This document shows positions 51,768 through 60,518 of a DNA stretch of 64,000 nt, one piece after another. Both the position numbers and the translations under genes were made by a program. The notes beneath the pieces are model-generated. The model did no database searches. It was given only the letters and a program-made list of their open reading frames with translations, and was not told where the DNA came from. The stretch is from Lysobacter antibioticus HS124 (GTDB lineage Bacteria; Pseudomonadota; Gammaproteobacteria; Xanthomonadales; Xanthomonadaceae). Numbering within the stretch: position 1 is the first letter of the stretch; each line of letters starts with the position of its first letter. Location of the stretch: positions 1 to 64,000 of the forward strand of contig NZ_HG424449.1 in assembly GCF_000336385.2 (NCBI RefSeq), read 5' to 3'.

Positions 51768-51845
51768 CGGCGTGCGTCGTTCGGCCCGAACCGGCCTATC
51801 CAGACCCGACCGGCGTCCGCGCCCCGCGCCGGAGGCGGGCTGAGC

Positions 51846-52265
51846 TTGCGCCGTCGCGGCTTCCTGCTGGCGGGACTGGGCGCCACGACGCTGGCGCTCT
51901 CGCCCGCGCCTGCCGATGCGGTGTCGGACGGACCGCCCGCGCACCGCCTGCATGCCGGCAGCCGCCTGCTGTTCGTCAGCGGGCAGGTGCCGACCGATGC
52001 CGATGGCGCGGCGCCGGAGGATTTCGATGCGCAGTGCGCGCTGGCCTGGGACGGCGTGGAGCGGCAATTGGCCGCGGCCGGGATGGGGTTGCGGCATCTG
52101 GTCCGGGTCAACGTGTTCCTGGCCCGGGCCGGGGACCGCGGCCGCGAACGCGCGCTACGCCGGGCGCGTTTCGGCGACTGCGTGCGGCCGTCGGTCGGGG
52201 TGATCGTCACCGGCATTTACGACGAGGACTGGCGGATCGAGATCGAGGCCATCGCGCTGGCATAG
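51846..52265 (+). CDS. Tat-exported Rid-fold protein
   Basis: 139 residues from TTG 51846, with GGAGG at 51831-51835. The start LRRRGFLLAGLGATTLAL is a twin-arginine signal, cleaved near ADA. The mature part is Rid-like: RLLFVSGQVPTDADGAAPEDF (about 39-59), HLVRVNVFLARAGDRGRERALRRARFG and WRIEIEAIALA at the C-terminus. The archetypal catalytic Arg segment is replaced (GVIVTGIYDED). Rid proteins are normally cytoplasmic, so an exported one is unusual. It follows the GH109-type gene by 203 bases, with its own promoter candidate. Function unknown. Confidence 0.7.
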   Translation: MRRRGFLLAGLGATTLALSPAPADAVSDGPPAHRLHAGSRLLFVSGQVPTDADGAAPEDFDAQCALAWDGVERQLAAAGMGLRHLVRVNVFLARAGDRGRERALRRARFGDCVRPSVGVIVTGIYDEDWRIEIEAIALA

Positions 52266-52278
52266 GAATTCCGCCGGA

Positions 52279-53025
52279 TCAGCGCGCGCCGCCGGGCCAG
52301 CCCTCATCGCGGTGCAGGGCGCGGTAGTCGCGCGGCGTCATCCCGACCGTGGCCTTGAACTGGCGCGCGAATGCGCTCTGGTCGGTGAAGCCGCAGGCCA
52401 GGCCGACCTCGGCGATGCGCGCCTCGCCGCACAGTTCGCGCATCGCCGCTTCGATGCGCAGTTTGATCAGGCTCTGTTGCGGGCTGAGCTGGAACACGCG
52501 CTGGAAGTGCCGCTCCAACTGCGCCACCGACAGGCCGGCCAACTGCGCCAGCGCGGCCACGCGCAGCGGCTCGGCGTAGTGCGCCTGCATGTGCGCGACG
52601 ACCCGGCCGAGGCGTTCGAAGGTCGGGTCGCGGCCGTCCGGGGCGCCGAGGTCGCGCGACAAGCCGATCAGGCCGCGCCGGCCGCCGGCCAGCGGCAGCG
52701 GCCGCTTGCCGGTCAGGCACCAGCCCGGGCGGCGGTTGGGATACAGGTGCACTTCGAGCTGGTCTTCGATCGTGCCGCCTTCGAGCACACGCCGGTCCTG
52801 CTGGGCATAGCGCGCGGCGAGACGGGCCGGGAACACGTCCTCGACGCCGCGGCCGATCACGTCCTCGCGCCGCTTCAGGCCGAGCCGGCGTACCAGGGTC
52901 AGATTGGCGTGCGTGTAGCGGCCGGCCTCGTCCTTGACGAAGAACACCACGTCGGCGAGCGCGTCGCACAGGGTCTGCATCAGGTCGGCGTCGATCCGGA
53001 CCGGTGGGGCGGGCAAGGCGGGCAT
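52279..53025 (-). CDS. PAS-AraC transcriptional regulator of the hydroxyproline operon
   Basis: 248 residues. A PAS domain (about 12-115: [37 protein letters not shown]) is joined to an AraC double HTH (about 145-240: [57 protein letters not shown]). The start is taken at 53025 (MPALPAPP); a longer frame to 53085 would run over the operator-like repeats. It is divergent from the hydroxyproline genes and is their likely activator. Sensing through PAS rather than an AraC ligand cupin is notable; the signal may be hydroxyproline or a pathway intermediate. Confidence 0.9.
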   Translation of the reverse strand: MPALPAPPVRIDADLMQTLCDALADVVFFVKDEAGRYTHANLTLVRRLGLKRREDVIGRGVEDVFPARLAARYAQQDRRVLEGGTIEDQLEVHLYPNRRPGWCLTGKRPLPLAGGRRGLIGLSRDLGAPDGRDPTFERLGRVVAHMQAHYAEPLRVAALAQLAGLSVAQLERHFQRVFQLSPQQSLIKLRIEAAMRELCGEARIAEVGLACGFTDQSAFARQFKATVGMTPRDYRALHRDEGWPGGAR

Positions 53026-53048
53026 CGTCGGCGGGCTTCGGAGGGCGT

Positions 53049-53071
53049 TGCGAATTATGCCGAATTCCGCA
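53049..53071. promoter_or_regulatory. Probable operator of the PAS-AraC regulator
   Basis: CGAATT occurs twice exactly 10 bp apart (53051-53056 and 53061-53066), one helical turn, as AraC proteins prefer. The whole site also has outer symmetry (TGCG at 53049, CGCA at 53068). It lies between the regulator (start 53025) and the epimerase gene (53130). Confidence 0.5.
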
Positions 53072-53129
53072 TCCGTGGGCGGCAAGCCGCGCTAGACCGC
53101 CGACGGCCCCCGCCGCGAGCATGTGCGGC

Positions 53130-54068
53130 ATGCATACCGTCCACGTCATCGACTCCCATACCGGCGGCGAACCGACCCGGGTCGTGGTCTCCGGCCTGCC
53201 CGATCTCGGCCCCGGCCCGCTGACCGCGCAACGCGACCGCTTCCGTGCCGAATTCGACCCTTGGCGGCGGGCGATCGCCTGCGAGCCGCGCGGCTCCGAC
53301 ACGGTGGTCGGCGCGTTGTTGCTGCCGCCGCAGTCGGCGCACGCCTGCGCGGCGACGATCTTCTTCAACAACGTCGGCACGCTGGGCATGTGCGGCCACG
53401 GCACCATCGGCCTGGTGCGCACGTTGCAGTACCTGGGCCGGATCGAACCCGGGCAGCATTACATCGACACCCCGGTCGGCACGGTCGGCGCACGGCTGCA
53501 CGAGGACGGACGGGTGTCGATCGACAACGTCGAAAGCTGGCGCCATGCCGCCGACGTGCGCCTGGACGTGCCCGGCTACGGCGAGGTGCGCGGCGACATC
53601 GCCTGGGGCGGCAATTGGTTCTTCATCGTCCGCATCGACCGCCCCATCGCGCTGACGCACGAGCCCGAACTGCGTGCTTACGCCGAGGCGATCCGGCGCG
53701 CGCTGGGCGCGCAGGGCGTGACCGGCGCCGACGGCGCCGAGATCGATCACATCGAGTTGGAGACGGCTTCGCCGACGCCGGGGCTGGACGGGCGAAACTA
53801 CGTGCTGTGTCCGGGCCTGGCTTATGACCGCTCGCCCTGCGGCACCGGCACCAGCGCCAAGCTGGCCTGCCTGGCGGCCGACGGCAAGCTCGCGCCGGAG
53901 CAGGTGTGGCGCCAGGAAAGCCTCATCGGCAGCGTGTTCGAAGGCCGCTATCGCTCCGGCGAGCGCGGCGTATTGCCGACCATCACCGGCAGCGCTCACG
54001 TCACCGCGCTCGCGCAATTGCTGATCGACCCGAACGACCCCTTCGCCTGGGGCGTGGTGGCGCGCTGA
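53130..54068 (+). CDS. lhpA: 4-hydroxyproline 2-epimerase
   Basis: 312 residues, proline-racemase superfamily. Both catalytic cysteines are present: Cys88 in [13 protein letters not shown] and Cys237 in [12 protein letters not shown]. The two-Cys pattern means epimerase/racemase; the Thr-containing dehydratase subgroup is excluded. It converts trans-4-hydroxy-L-proline to cis-4-hydroxy-D-proline in the cytoplasm, the first step of the pathway. ATG 53130 gives the standard [19 protein letters not shown] start; ATG 53121 three codons upstream is possible. The next gene begins three bases after the stop. Confidence 0.93.
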   Translation: MHTVHVIDSHTGGEPTRVVVSGLPDLGPGPLTAQRDRFRAEFDPWRRAIACEPRGSDTVVGALLLPPQSAHACAATIFFNNVGTLGMCGHGTIGLVRTLQYLGRIEPGQHYIDTPVGTVGARLHEDGRVSIDNVESWRHAADVRLDVPGYGEVRGDIAWGGNWFFIVRIDRPIALTHEPELRAYAEAIRRALGAQGVTGADGAEIDHIELETASPTPGLDGRNYVLCPGLAYDRSPCGTGTSAKLACLAADGKLAPEQVWRQESLIGSVFEGRYRSGERGVLPTITGSAHVTALAQLLIDPNDPFAWGVVAR

Positions 54069-54071
54069 ACG

Positions 54072-55172
54072 ATGGCCGCATACGACCTCATCGTCATCGG
54101 CGCCGGCATCGTCGGCACCGCTTGCGCCGAACGTGCGGCGGCCGAAGGCCTGCGGGTGGCGGTGGTCGAGCCGGGCCCGGTCGGCGGCGGCGCGACCGCG
54201 GCGGCGATGGGGCATCTGGTGGCGATGGACGACGACCCCGCCGAGCTGGCGTTGTCGCGCTATTCGCTGCAGCTGTGGCAGCGCTATGCCGGCTTGGCCG
54301 ACGCCGAGTTCAGCCGTTGCGGCACGTTGTGGGTGGCGCGCACGGCGCGCGAGTACGACGGCATCGCCGCCAAGATCGCGCGCCTGGCTGCGGCCGGGGT
54401 GCAGGCCAGGCAGATCGATGCCGAAGAGCTGTATCGCCTGGAGCCTGCCCTGGCGCCGGGGTTGCGCGGCGGCATGCTGGTCGCCGACGAGGCGGTGGTC
54501 TACCCGCCGCGGGTCGCGCTGCACTTGCTCGAACGTGCCCGCGCCGGCGGCGCCGACTGTCGGCTCGGCCGGCGCGCATCGGCGCTCAGCGCGCGAGGCG
54601 TGCGCCTGGACGACGGCAGCGAGCTGACCGGGCCGGTGCTGGTCGCGACCGGCTGCGCCCTGCCGGAACTGCTGCCGCAGCTGCCGATGCGCGCGCGTAA
54701 GGGGCATCTGGTCATCACCGAGCGCTATCCCGGACGGGTGCGGCATCAGCTGCTGGAACTGGGCTATGCCGACAGCGCCCACGGCGACGCCGACAGCAGT
54801 GTCGCTTTCAACGTACAGCCGCGCCCGACCGGGCAATTGCTGATCGGTTCCTCGCGCGAGTTCGGCGTCGAAGGGCGCGAGGTGTCGTGGCCGATGTTGC
54901 AGCGCATGCTCGAGCGCGCCTTCGAGTACCTGCCGATGTTGCGCGAGCTGCAGGCCTTGCGGGTCTGGACCGGTTTTCGACCGACCACGCCCGACGGGCG
55001 GCCTTACATCGGCGCCGTCGCCGACCGCGCGCACACCTGGGTCGCGGCCGGGCACGAAGGGCTGGGCGTGACCACGGCGCTGGGCACCGCGCAGCTGCTG
55101 ATCGATCAGATGCTCGGCCGCGCGCCGCAGATCGACATGGCGCCGTTTTCGCCCGCGAGGAGTCTGCGATGA
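54072..55172 (+). CDS. lhpB: cis-4-hydroxy-D-proline dehydrogenase, FAD (DadA-like) subunit
   Basis: 366 residues, D-amino-acid oxidase/DadA-type flavoprotein. FAD motif YDLIVIGAGIVGTACAERAA (4-23), VVEPGPVGGGATAAAMG (about 32-48), and C-terminal VWTGFRPTTPDGRPYIGAV and AAGHEGLGVTTALGTAQLL. It oxidises the D-hydroxyproline ring C-N bond to 1-pyrroline-4-hydroxy-2-carboxylate. With the next two genes it should form the hetero-oligomeric enzyme described for Pseudomonas aeruginosa. The stop overlaps the small Fe-S gene by ATGA. The gene letter follows Pseudomonas naming from memory. Confidence 0.9.
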   Translation: MAAYDLIVIGAGIVGTACAERAAAEGLRVAVVEPGPVGGGATAAAMGHLVAMDDDPAELALSRYSLQLWQRYAGLADAEFSRCGTLWVARTAREYDGIAAKIARLAAAGVQARQIDAEELYRLEPALAPGLRGGMLVADEAVVYPPRVALHLLERARAGGADCRLGRRASALSARGVRLDDGSELTGPVLVATGCALPELLPQLPMRARKGHLVITERYPGRVRHQLLELGYADSAHGDADSSVAFNVQPRPTGQLLIGSSREFGVEGREVSWPMLQRMLERAFEYLPMLRELQALRVWTGFRPTTPDGRPYIGAVADRAHTWVAAGHEGLGVTTALGTAQLLIDQMLGRAPQIDMAPFSPARSLR

Positions 55173-55414
55173 GCGCCAAGCTATGGCTGTGGGTCAACCA
55201 GGTCGCGGTCGACGTACCGGCCGGAGCCAACGTCGCTGCGGCGGTGGCGCGCGCCGGCGCGCATTTCCGCCGCTCCTGCGGCGGCGAGCCGCGCGCGCCC
55301 TTGTGCGGGATGGGCGTCTGCTTCGAATGCCGGGTCGAAATCGACGGCGTCGCGCATCGGCGCGCCTGTCTGGTGCCGGCGCGCGAGGGCATGCGGGTGC
55401 GCTGCGATGACTGA
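55169..55414 (+). CDS. D-hydroxyproline dehydrogenase, small [2Fe-2S] subunit
   Basis: 81 residues, a minimal ferredoxin-like subunit. The cysteine ligands are in RRSCGGEPRAPLCGMGVCFECRVEI (about 35-57: Cys37, Cys46, Cys51, Cys54), with a further Cys in RRACLVPAR. It transfers electrons between the two flavoproteins of the complex. It overlaps the upstream gene by ATGA and the downstream gene by eight bases, so stoichiometric translation of the three subunits is likely. Corresponds to one of the small lhp subunit genes of pseudomonads. Confidence 0.9.
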   Translation: MSAKLWLWVNQVAVDVPAGANVAAAVARAGAHFRRSCGGEPRAPLCGMGVCFECRVEIDGVAHRRACLVPAREGMRVRCDD

Positions 55415-56771
55415 CGCGCACGACGTCCTCATCGACGTGCTGGTGGTCGGCGCCGGCCCGGCCGGACTGGCCGCGGCGCGCGCGGCCGCTTCGCACGGCG
55501 CCCAGGTCGCGCTGGTGGATCTGCAGGCGCGCGCCGGCGGCCAGGTATGGCGGCCGGACGTACAGCGCGGCATCGCGCCGGGGCTGCATCGCGCCTTGGC
55601 CGAACTGGAACGGGGCGTACCGGTGCAATGGCATCTGGCGACGCAGGCCTTCGCGTCCGCCCCGGGACGTTTGTTGATCGAGCAGGAACAGGGCCTGCAC
55701 GAACTGCGGTATCGCAGCCTCGTCCTGGCCACCGGCGCGCGCGAGCTGCTGCTGCCGTTTCCGGGTTGGACGCTGCCCGGCGCGAGCGGCGCCGGCGCTC
55801 TGCAGGCGCTGGTCAAGCAAGGCTGGCCGATCGCCGGTCGGCGCGTACTGGTGGCCGGCAGCGGCCCGTTGTTGCTGGCGGCGGCGGCCACCTTGCGTGC
55901 GCACGGCGCGCAGGTGCTGGCGATCTGCGAACAGGCGCCGGCTGCGTCGGTGCGCGGTTTCGCCGCACGGCTGTGGCGCTGGCCGGCCAAGCTGGCGCAG
56001 GCTGCGGCGCTGCGCGCGCGCCTGGCCGGCGTCCCGTACCGCTGCGGCGCCTGGGTGCGCGCGGCCTATGGCGAGCGCAAGGTGAGCGAGGTCGAGATCG
56101 AAACGGCGCGCGGCGTGGAACGGATCGCTTGCGACCAGCTCGCGGTCGGATACGGTTTGGTGCCGAACCTGGAACTCGCGCGCCAGCTCGGCTGCGCGAC
56201 GGTGCCGCACGGCCGCCACGCGGCCGTGCGAGTCGACGCGCGCCAGGCGACCAGCGTGGCCGGCGTGTACGCGGCCGGCGAGGCCTGCGGCATCGGCGGC
56301 ATCGACTGCGCGCGCATCGAAGGCGCGATCGCCGGACATCACGCCGCCGGCTTCGACGATGCGGCCCGCGCCCTGTACCCGCGCCGGCAACGCGCTCGCG
56401 GCTTCGCGGCGTTGCTGCCGGCGCACTTCACGGTCCGCGACGAAGTGCGCGCCTGCGCCACCGCCGACACCCTGGTGTGCCGCTGCGAGGACGTACCGCT
56501 GGCGCGCCTGCAAGGCTGGGCCGACGCGCGCGCGGCCAAACTCGCCACGCGGTGCGGCATGGGCAGCTGCCAGGGCCGAATCTGCGGGGCGGCTTTGGCC
56601 GAATTGAACGCATATCCCGTCTCTTCGGACTCGGCTGCGGGCGCATCCCTCATGCGACCGCCGCTGTTTCCGACCCGGCTGGCCGAATTGGCCCAGGCCG
56701 GATTTTCTCCCGCCGACGCGTCGGCATCCGTTGCTTCCACTTCCATCGCATCGCAAGGATCGACTTCATGA
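55407..56771 (+). CDS. D-hydroxyproline dehydrogenase, large FAD/NAD-fold subunit with BFD-like Fe-S domain
   Basis: 454 residues. FAD fold VLVVGAGPAGLAAARAAASHGAQVALVD (about 11-38), a second dinucleotide fold VLVAGSGPLLLAAAATLRAHG (about 148-168), and a C-terminal BFD-like [2Fe-2S] segment with four Cys (LVCRCEDV at 353-360, then CGMGSCQGRICG at 386-397). This is the HcnB/SoxA-like alpha subunit of heteromeric amino-acid dehydrogenases. The last 50 residues after the Fe-S segment are poorly conserved. It overlaps both neighbours by a few bases, placing it firmly in the operon. Confidence 0.9.
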   Translation: MTDAHDVLIDVLVVGAGPAGLAAARAAASHGAQVALVDLQARAGGQVWRPDVQRGIAPGLHRALAELERGVPVQWHLATQAFASAPGRLLIEQEQGLHELRYRSLVLATGARELLLPFPGWTLPGASGAGALQALVKQGWPIAGRRVLVAGSGPLLLAAAATLRAHGAQVLAICEQAPAASVRGFAARLWRWPAKLAQAAALRARLAGVPYRCGAWVRAAYGERKVSEVEIETARGVERIACDQLAVGYGLVPNLELARQLGCATVPHGRHAAVRVDARQATSVAGVYAAGEACGIGGIDCARIEGAIAGHHAAGFDDAARALYPRRQRARGFAALLPAHFTVRDEVRACATADTLVCRCEDVPLARLQGWADARAAKLATRCGMGSCQGRICGAALAELNAYPVSSDSAAGASLMRPPLFPTRLAELAQAGFSPADASASVASTSIASQGSTS

Positions 56772-57673
56772 GCAATGCCCCGTTCTGGCGCGGCGTCATC
56801 CCCGCCATCACCACGCCCTTCGCCGCCGACGGCACGATCGACCACGCCTTCCTCGCCCACCATGCGCGGACCATGATCCAGGCCGGTTGCATCGGCATCG
56901 TGCCGCTGGGCTCGCTAGGCGAAGCGGCGACGCTGAGCTTCGAAGACAAGTGCGCGATCCTGCGCACCCTGGTCGAGGCGCTCGAAGGCAAGGCGCCGGT
57001 GATCCCGGGCATCGCCGCGCTGTCCACCGACGAGGCGGTGCGGCTGGCGCGCGAAGCCGAGAAGATCGGTTGCGCCGGCCTGATGGTGCTGCCGCCGTAC
57101 GTGTACTCGACCGACTGGCGCGAAATGAAAGCGCACGTGGAGGCGGTGATCCGCGCCACTTCGCTGCCGTGCATGCTCTACAACAACCCGATCGCCTACA
57201 GGACCGATTTCGTGCCTGAGCAGATCGCCGAACTCGCCGCCGAGCTGCCCAACCTGCAAGCGGTCAAGGAATCCTCGGCCGACGTTCGCCGCTTCGCCGC
57301 GATCCGCGCCCTGCTCGGCGAGCGCCTGGAGCTGCTGGTCGGCATGGACGACGCGATCGTCGAAGGCGTGGCGATGGGCGCGACCGGCTGGATCGCCGGC
57401 CTGGTCAACGCCTATCCGCACGAATCGGTACGCCTGTTCGAACTGGCCCGCGACGGCGGCGCGCGCGCGGCGCAGGAGCTGTACGCCTGGTTCCTGCCGC
57501 TGTTGCGTCTGGACACCGTGCCCAAGTTCGTACAACTGATCAAGCTGGTGCAGGAACAGGTCGGCTTGGGCAGCGAACGCGTGCGCGCGCCGCGCATGGC
57601 CCTGGAGGGCGCCGAGCGCGCCGCCGCGCTGGTGGTGATCGAGCGCGCTGCCGCCACCCGGCCGGTCCGCTGA
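56768..57673 (+). CDS. lhpC: 1-pyrroline-4-hydroxy-2-carboxylate deaminase (DapA family)
   Basis: 301 residues, DHDPS/NAL superfamily. Schiff-base Lys167 in LQAVKESSAD, catalytic Tyr138 in CMLYNNPIAY, and the carboxylate-binding loop GSLGEAATLS (48-57). In hydroxyproline clusters such a protein deaminates and opens the pyrroline ring to 2-oxoglutarate semialdehyde, releasing ammonia. Sequence alone would also allow another DapA-type aldolase, but its position between the dehydrogenase and the semialdehyde dehydrogenase settles the role. Starts by ATGA overlap; its stop shares one base with the next start. Confidence 0.9.
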   Translation: MSNAPFWRGVIPAITTPFAADGTIDHAFLAHHARTMIQAGCIGIVPLGSLGEAATLSFEDKCAILRTLVEALEGKAPVIPGIAALSTDEAVRLAREAEKIGCAGLMVLPPYVYSTDWREMKAHVEAVIRATSLPCMLYNNPIAYRTDFVPEQIAELAAELPNLQAVKESSADVRRFAAIRALLGERLELLVGMDDAIVEGVAMGATGWIAGLVNAYPHESVRLFELARDGGARAAQELYAWFLPLLRLDTVPKFVQLIKLVQEQVGLGSERVRAPRMALEGAERAAALVVIERAAATRPVR

Positions 57674-59259
57674 TGGACGCGCGCGCAGACGTCCTGCTGG
57701 AAGGCCGCTGGCAGCCTTCGCGCGACGGTGTCGGCGAGTTCCGTCCCACCGATCCCGCCACGGGCGAAGCGCTGGCGCCGACGTTCCCGGTGTCCGGCGC
57801 CGGCGACGCGCAGGCGGCGCTGGCCGCGGCCTGCGCGGTCGCCGACGAGTTGGCCGCGGCCGATCCGCAGCGCATCGCCGCCTTCCTCGACGGCTATGCC
57901 CAGGCGATCGAGGACGATGCGGCGGAGTTGGTCGCGCTGGCCCATCGCGAGACCGCCTTGCCGGTCGAGCCGCGTCTGGCCCAGGTCGAGCTGCCGCGCA
58001 CCACCGGCCAGTTGCGACAGGCCGCACGCGCGGCGCGCGAGTACGCCTGGACCGAGCCGACCATCGATACCGTCGCCGGCTTGCGCTCGCATCTGGCGCC
58101 GTTGAACAAGCCGGTGCTGGTGTTCGGGCCGAACAATTTTCCGTTCGCCTTCAATGCGGTGGCCGGCAGCGATTTCGCTTCGGCGATCGCCGCGCGCAAC
58201 CCGGTGATCGCCAAGCTGCATCCTTCGCATGCGGCGACCGGACGGCGCCTGGCGCAGCTAGCGCATCGCGCCTTGCTCGACGCCGGCCTGCCGGCGGCGT
58301 CGGTGCAGGCGCTGTACCAGCTTCGCCACACGGAAGGCCTGCGCCTGGCCGGCGACCCGCGGATGGGCGCGATCGCCTTCACCGGCGGCCGCGGTACCGG
58401 GCTGGCGCTGAAGGCGGCGGCGGACGCGGCCGGCGTGCCGTCCTATTTGGAGCTGTCCAGCCTCAACCCGGTGTTCCTGTTCGAAGGGGCGTTGCGGGCC
58501 CGCGGCGCGGCACTGGCGCAGGAGTTCGTGGGTTCGTGCACGCTCGGCGTCGGCCAGTTCTGCACCAACCCCGGCTTGCTGGTGGTGCCGCGGGGCGCGG
58601 CCGGCGACGCCTTCGTCGCGGCCGCGGCCGAGCGCATGGCCGCCGCGCCGGGAGGGGCGGTGTTCTCGCAGGGAGTGCGCGATCACTACCTGAGCGCCTT
58701 GGCGCAGTGGCGCAGTCTGGGCGCATCCGCGCTGGCGGGAGACGCGCCTGCCGATGGTCCCGGTTATCGAGTGCGTCCGGCGCTGTTCTGCATCGACGCA
58801 GCGCAATTCCTGACGAAGCCTGGACTACAGACCGAGGCATTCGGCCCGGCGAGCCTGATCGTGCGCACGGCCGATGTCGCCGAAGCGGTCGCGGTGATCG
58901 GCGCGCTCGACGGCCAGCTCACCGGCACCCTCTACGCGGACGCCGAAGATCGCGCCGCGCGCGACGCGGTCGCGGCGGCGCTGCGGCCGAAGGTGGGGCG
59001 CCTGATCGGCGGCCGCATGCCGACCGGAGTCGCAGTGAGCGCGGCGATGAACCACGGCGGACCGTACCCGAGCACCGGTCACCCCGGTTTCACCGCGGTC
59101 GGTCTGCCGGCGGCGATCCGGCGTTTCGCTGCGCTGCATTGCTACGACCACATCGACGACGGACATCTGCCGGTCGAACTTCGCGATCGCGGCCCGGCTG
59201 GAATGATGCGCAAGATCGACGGACACTGGACCGCCTCGGCGGTGGGAGAATCGGCATGA
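57673..59259 (+). CDS. 2-oxoglutarate semialdehyde (2,5-dioxovalerate) dehydrogenase
   Basis: 528 residues, matching the longer alpha-ketoglutaric semialdehyde dehydrogenase subgroup. Features: FGPNNFPFAFNAVAGSDFASAI (about 151-172), the general-base Glu260 in PSYLELSSLNP, and the catalytic Cys297 in LGVGQFCTNPG. It oxidises 2-oxoglutarate semialdehyde to 2-oxoglutarate with NAD(P), the last step of hydroxyproline breakdown. ATG 57673 overlaps the deaminase stop by one base; its own stop overlaps the aminopeptidase start by ATGA. Confidence 0.92.
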   Translation: MDARADVLLEGRWQPSRDGVGEFRPTDPATGEALAPTFPVSGAGDAQAALAAACAVADELAAADPQRIAAFLDGYAQAIEDDAAELVALAHRETALPVEPRLAQVELPRTTGQLRQAARAAREYAWTEPTIDTVAGLRSHLAPLNKPVLVFGPNNFPFAFNAVAGSDFASAIAARNPVIAKLHPSHAATGRRLAQLAHRALLDAGLPAASVQALYQLRHTEGLRLAGDPRMGAIAFTGGRGTGLALKAAADAAGVPSYLELSSLNPVFLFEGALRARGAALAQEFVGSCTLGVGQFCTNPGLLVVPRGAAGDAFVAAAAERMAAAPGGAVFSQGVRDHYLSALAQWRSLGASALAGDAPADGPGYRVRPALFCIDAAQFLTKPGLQTEAFGPASLIVRTADVAEAVAVIGALDGQLTGTLYADAEDRAARDAVAAALRPKVGRLIGGRMPTGVAVSAAMNHGGPYPSTGHPGFTAVGLPAAIRRFAALHCYDHIDDGHLPVELRDRGPAGMMRKIDGHWTASAVGESA

Positions 59260-60458
59260 GCCAGATCGGCGGTTTGACCCTGGAGCAGGCGCGGGCGCAA
59301 CTGGCGCCGTGGAGCGAACGTGCGCCGGCGATCGGCGCCGCCGAATACCAGCAGCGCATCGAGCGCGCCCGCGCGCTGATGCGCGCACAAGGGCGCGATG
59401 CGCTGCTGATCGGCGCAGGCACCTCGCTGCGCTACTTCGCCGGTGTGCCCTGGGGCGCGAGCGAGCGCCTGGTGGCGCTGCTGCTGACGCTGGACGGCGA
59501 TCCGGTGCTGATCGCGCCGGGGTTCGAAGCCGGTTCGCTGTCGCACGTGCTGCACATCCCGGCGCAGCCGCGGTTGTGGGAGGAACACGAAGACCCTCAT
59601 GCGCTGGTCGCGACGACCTTGCGCGAGCGCGGCGCGAGCCGGCTGGCGCTGGACCCCGGCGCGGCGTTCGCGATCTACGCCGGCCTGCGCGCGGCGGCGC
59701 CGAACCTGGACATCGCCGACGCGACGGCGATCGTCGACGGGTGCCGCGCGCGCAAATCGCCGGCCGAGTTGGCGCTGATGTACCAGGCGACGGCGATGAC
59801 CCTGCAGGTACAGCGGCTCGCCGCCGGCCTGGCCGAGGAAGGCGTGACCACCACGGTGCTGCGCCGCTTCATCGACGAGGCCCATCGCGCGCTCGGCGCC
59901 GACAACGGCTCGACCTTCTGCATCGTCCAGTTCGGCGAGGCCACCGCGTACCCGCACGGCATCCCCGGCGAGCAAAGCCTGCGCGAGGGCGAATTGGTGC
60001 TGATCGACACCGGCTGCGCGGTGCAGGGCTATCAGTCCGACATCACCCGCACCTACATCTGCGGCCGCGCCGACGCCGAGCAGACCCGGATCTGGGAACT
60101 GGAACGCGAAGCGCAGGCGGCGGCCTTCGCCGCGGTCCGCCCCGGGGTCAGCGGCGAAGCGGTCGACCGCGCCGCCCGCCAGGTGCTGGAGCGCGCCGGC
60201 CTGGGCCCGGACTACCGCCTGCCGGGCCTGCCGCACCGCACCGGCCACGGCTGCGGCATGAGCGTGCACGAGGCGCCCTACCTGGTGCGCGGCAATACGC
60301 TGGGCCTGGAAAGCGGCAATTGCTGCTCCAACGAGCCGATGATCGTGGTGCCGAACCGCTTCGGGGTCCGGCTGGAGGACCATTTCCATGTCACCGAGGA
60401 CGGCGCGCGCTGGTTCACCCAGCCTTCGCCGGCGATCGACCGGCCGTTCGCGGACTGA
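59256..60458 (+). CDS. M24-family Xaa-Pro aminopeptidase
   Basis: 400 residues. The N-terminal creatinase-like domain (about 25-160) precedes a pita-bread metallopeptidase domain with all five metal ligands in the usual order: IDTGCAVQGYQSDITRTYI (two Asp), HRTGHGCGMSVHEAPYL (His), SNEPMIV (Glu) and VRLEDHFHV (Glu). It cleaves the first residue from X-Pro or X-Hyp peptides in the cytoplasm. As the last gene of the hydroxyproline operon, joined by an ATGA overlap, it links peptide breakdown to hydroxyproline use. No signal peptide. Confidence 0.92.
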   Translation: MSQIGGLTLEQARAQLAPWSERAPAIGAAEYQQRIERARALMRAQGRDALLIGAGTSLRYFAGVPWGASERLVALLLTLDGDPVLIAPGFEAGSLSHVLHIPAQPRLWEEHEDPHALVATTLRERGASRLALDPGAAFAIYAGLRAAAPNLDIADATAIVDGCRARKSPAELALMYQATAMTLQVQRLAAGLAEEGVTTTVLRRFIDEAHRALGADNGSTFCIVQFGEATAYPHGIPGEQSLREGELVLIDTGCAVQGYQSDITRTYICGRADAEQTRIWELEREAQAAAFAAVRPGVSGEAVDRAARQVLERAGLGPDYRLPGLPHRTGHGCGMSVHEAPYLVRGNTLGLESGNCCSNEPMIVVPNRFGVRLEDHFHVTEDGARWFTQPSPAIDRPFAD

Positions 60459-60518
60459 GCCGGAGCGCCGCGGCTGCGGCGGGCGTTTCCGGCCCGCGCG
60501 CGCCGCGCGCTGCGTAGG

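Noticed and set aside
51773-51843. 23-codon GTG frame upstream of the exported Rid gene as an independent gene
   Set aside because: Too short and arginine/proline-rich; kept only as a possible leader in the promoter finding.
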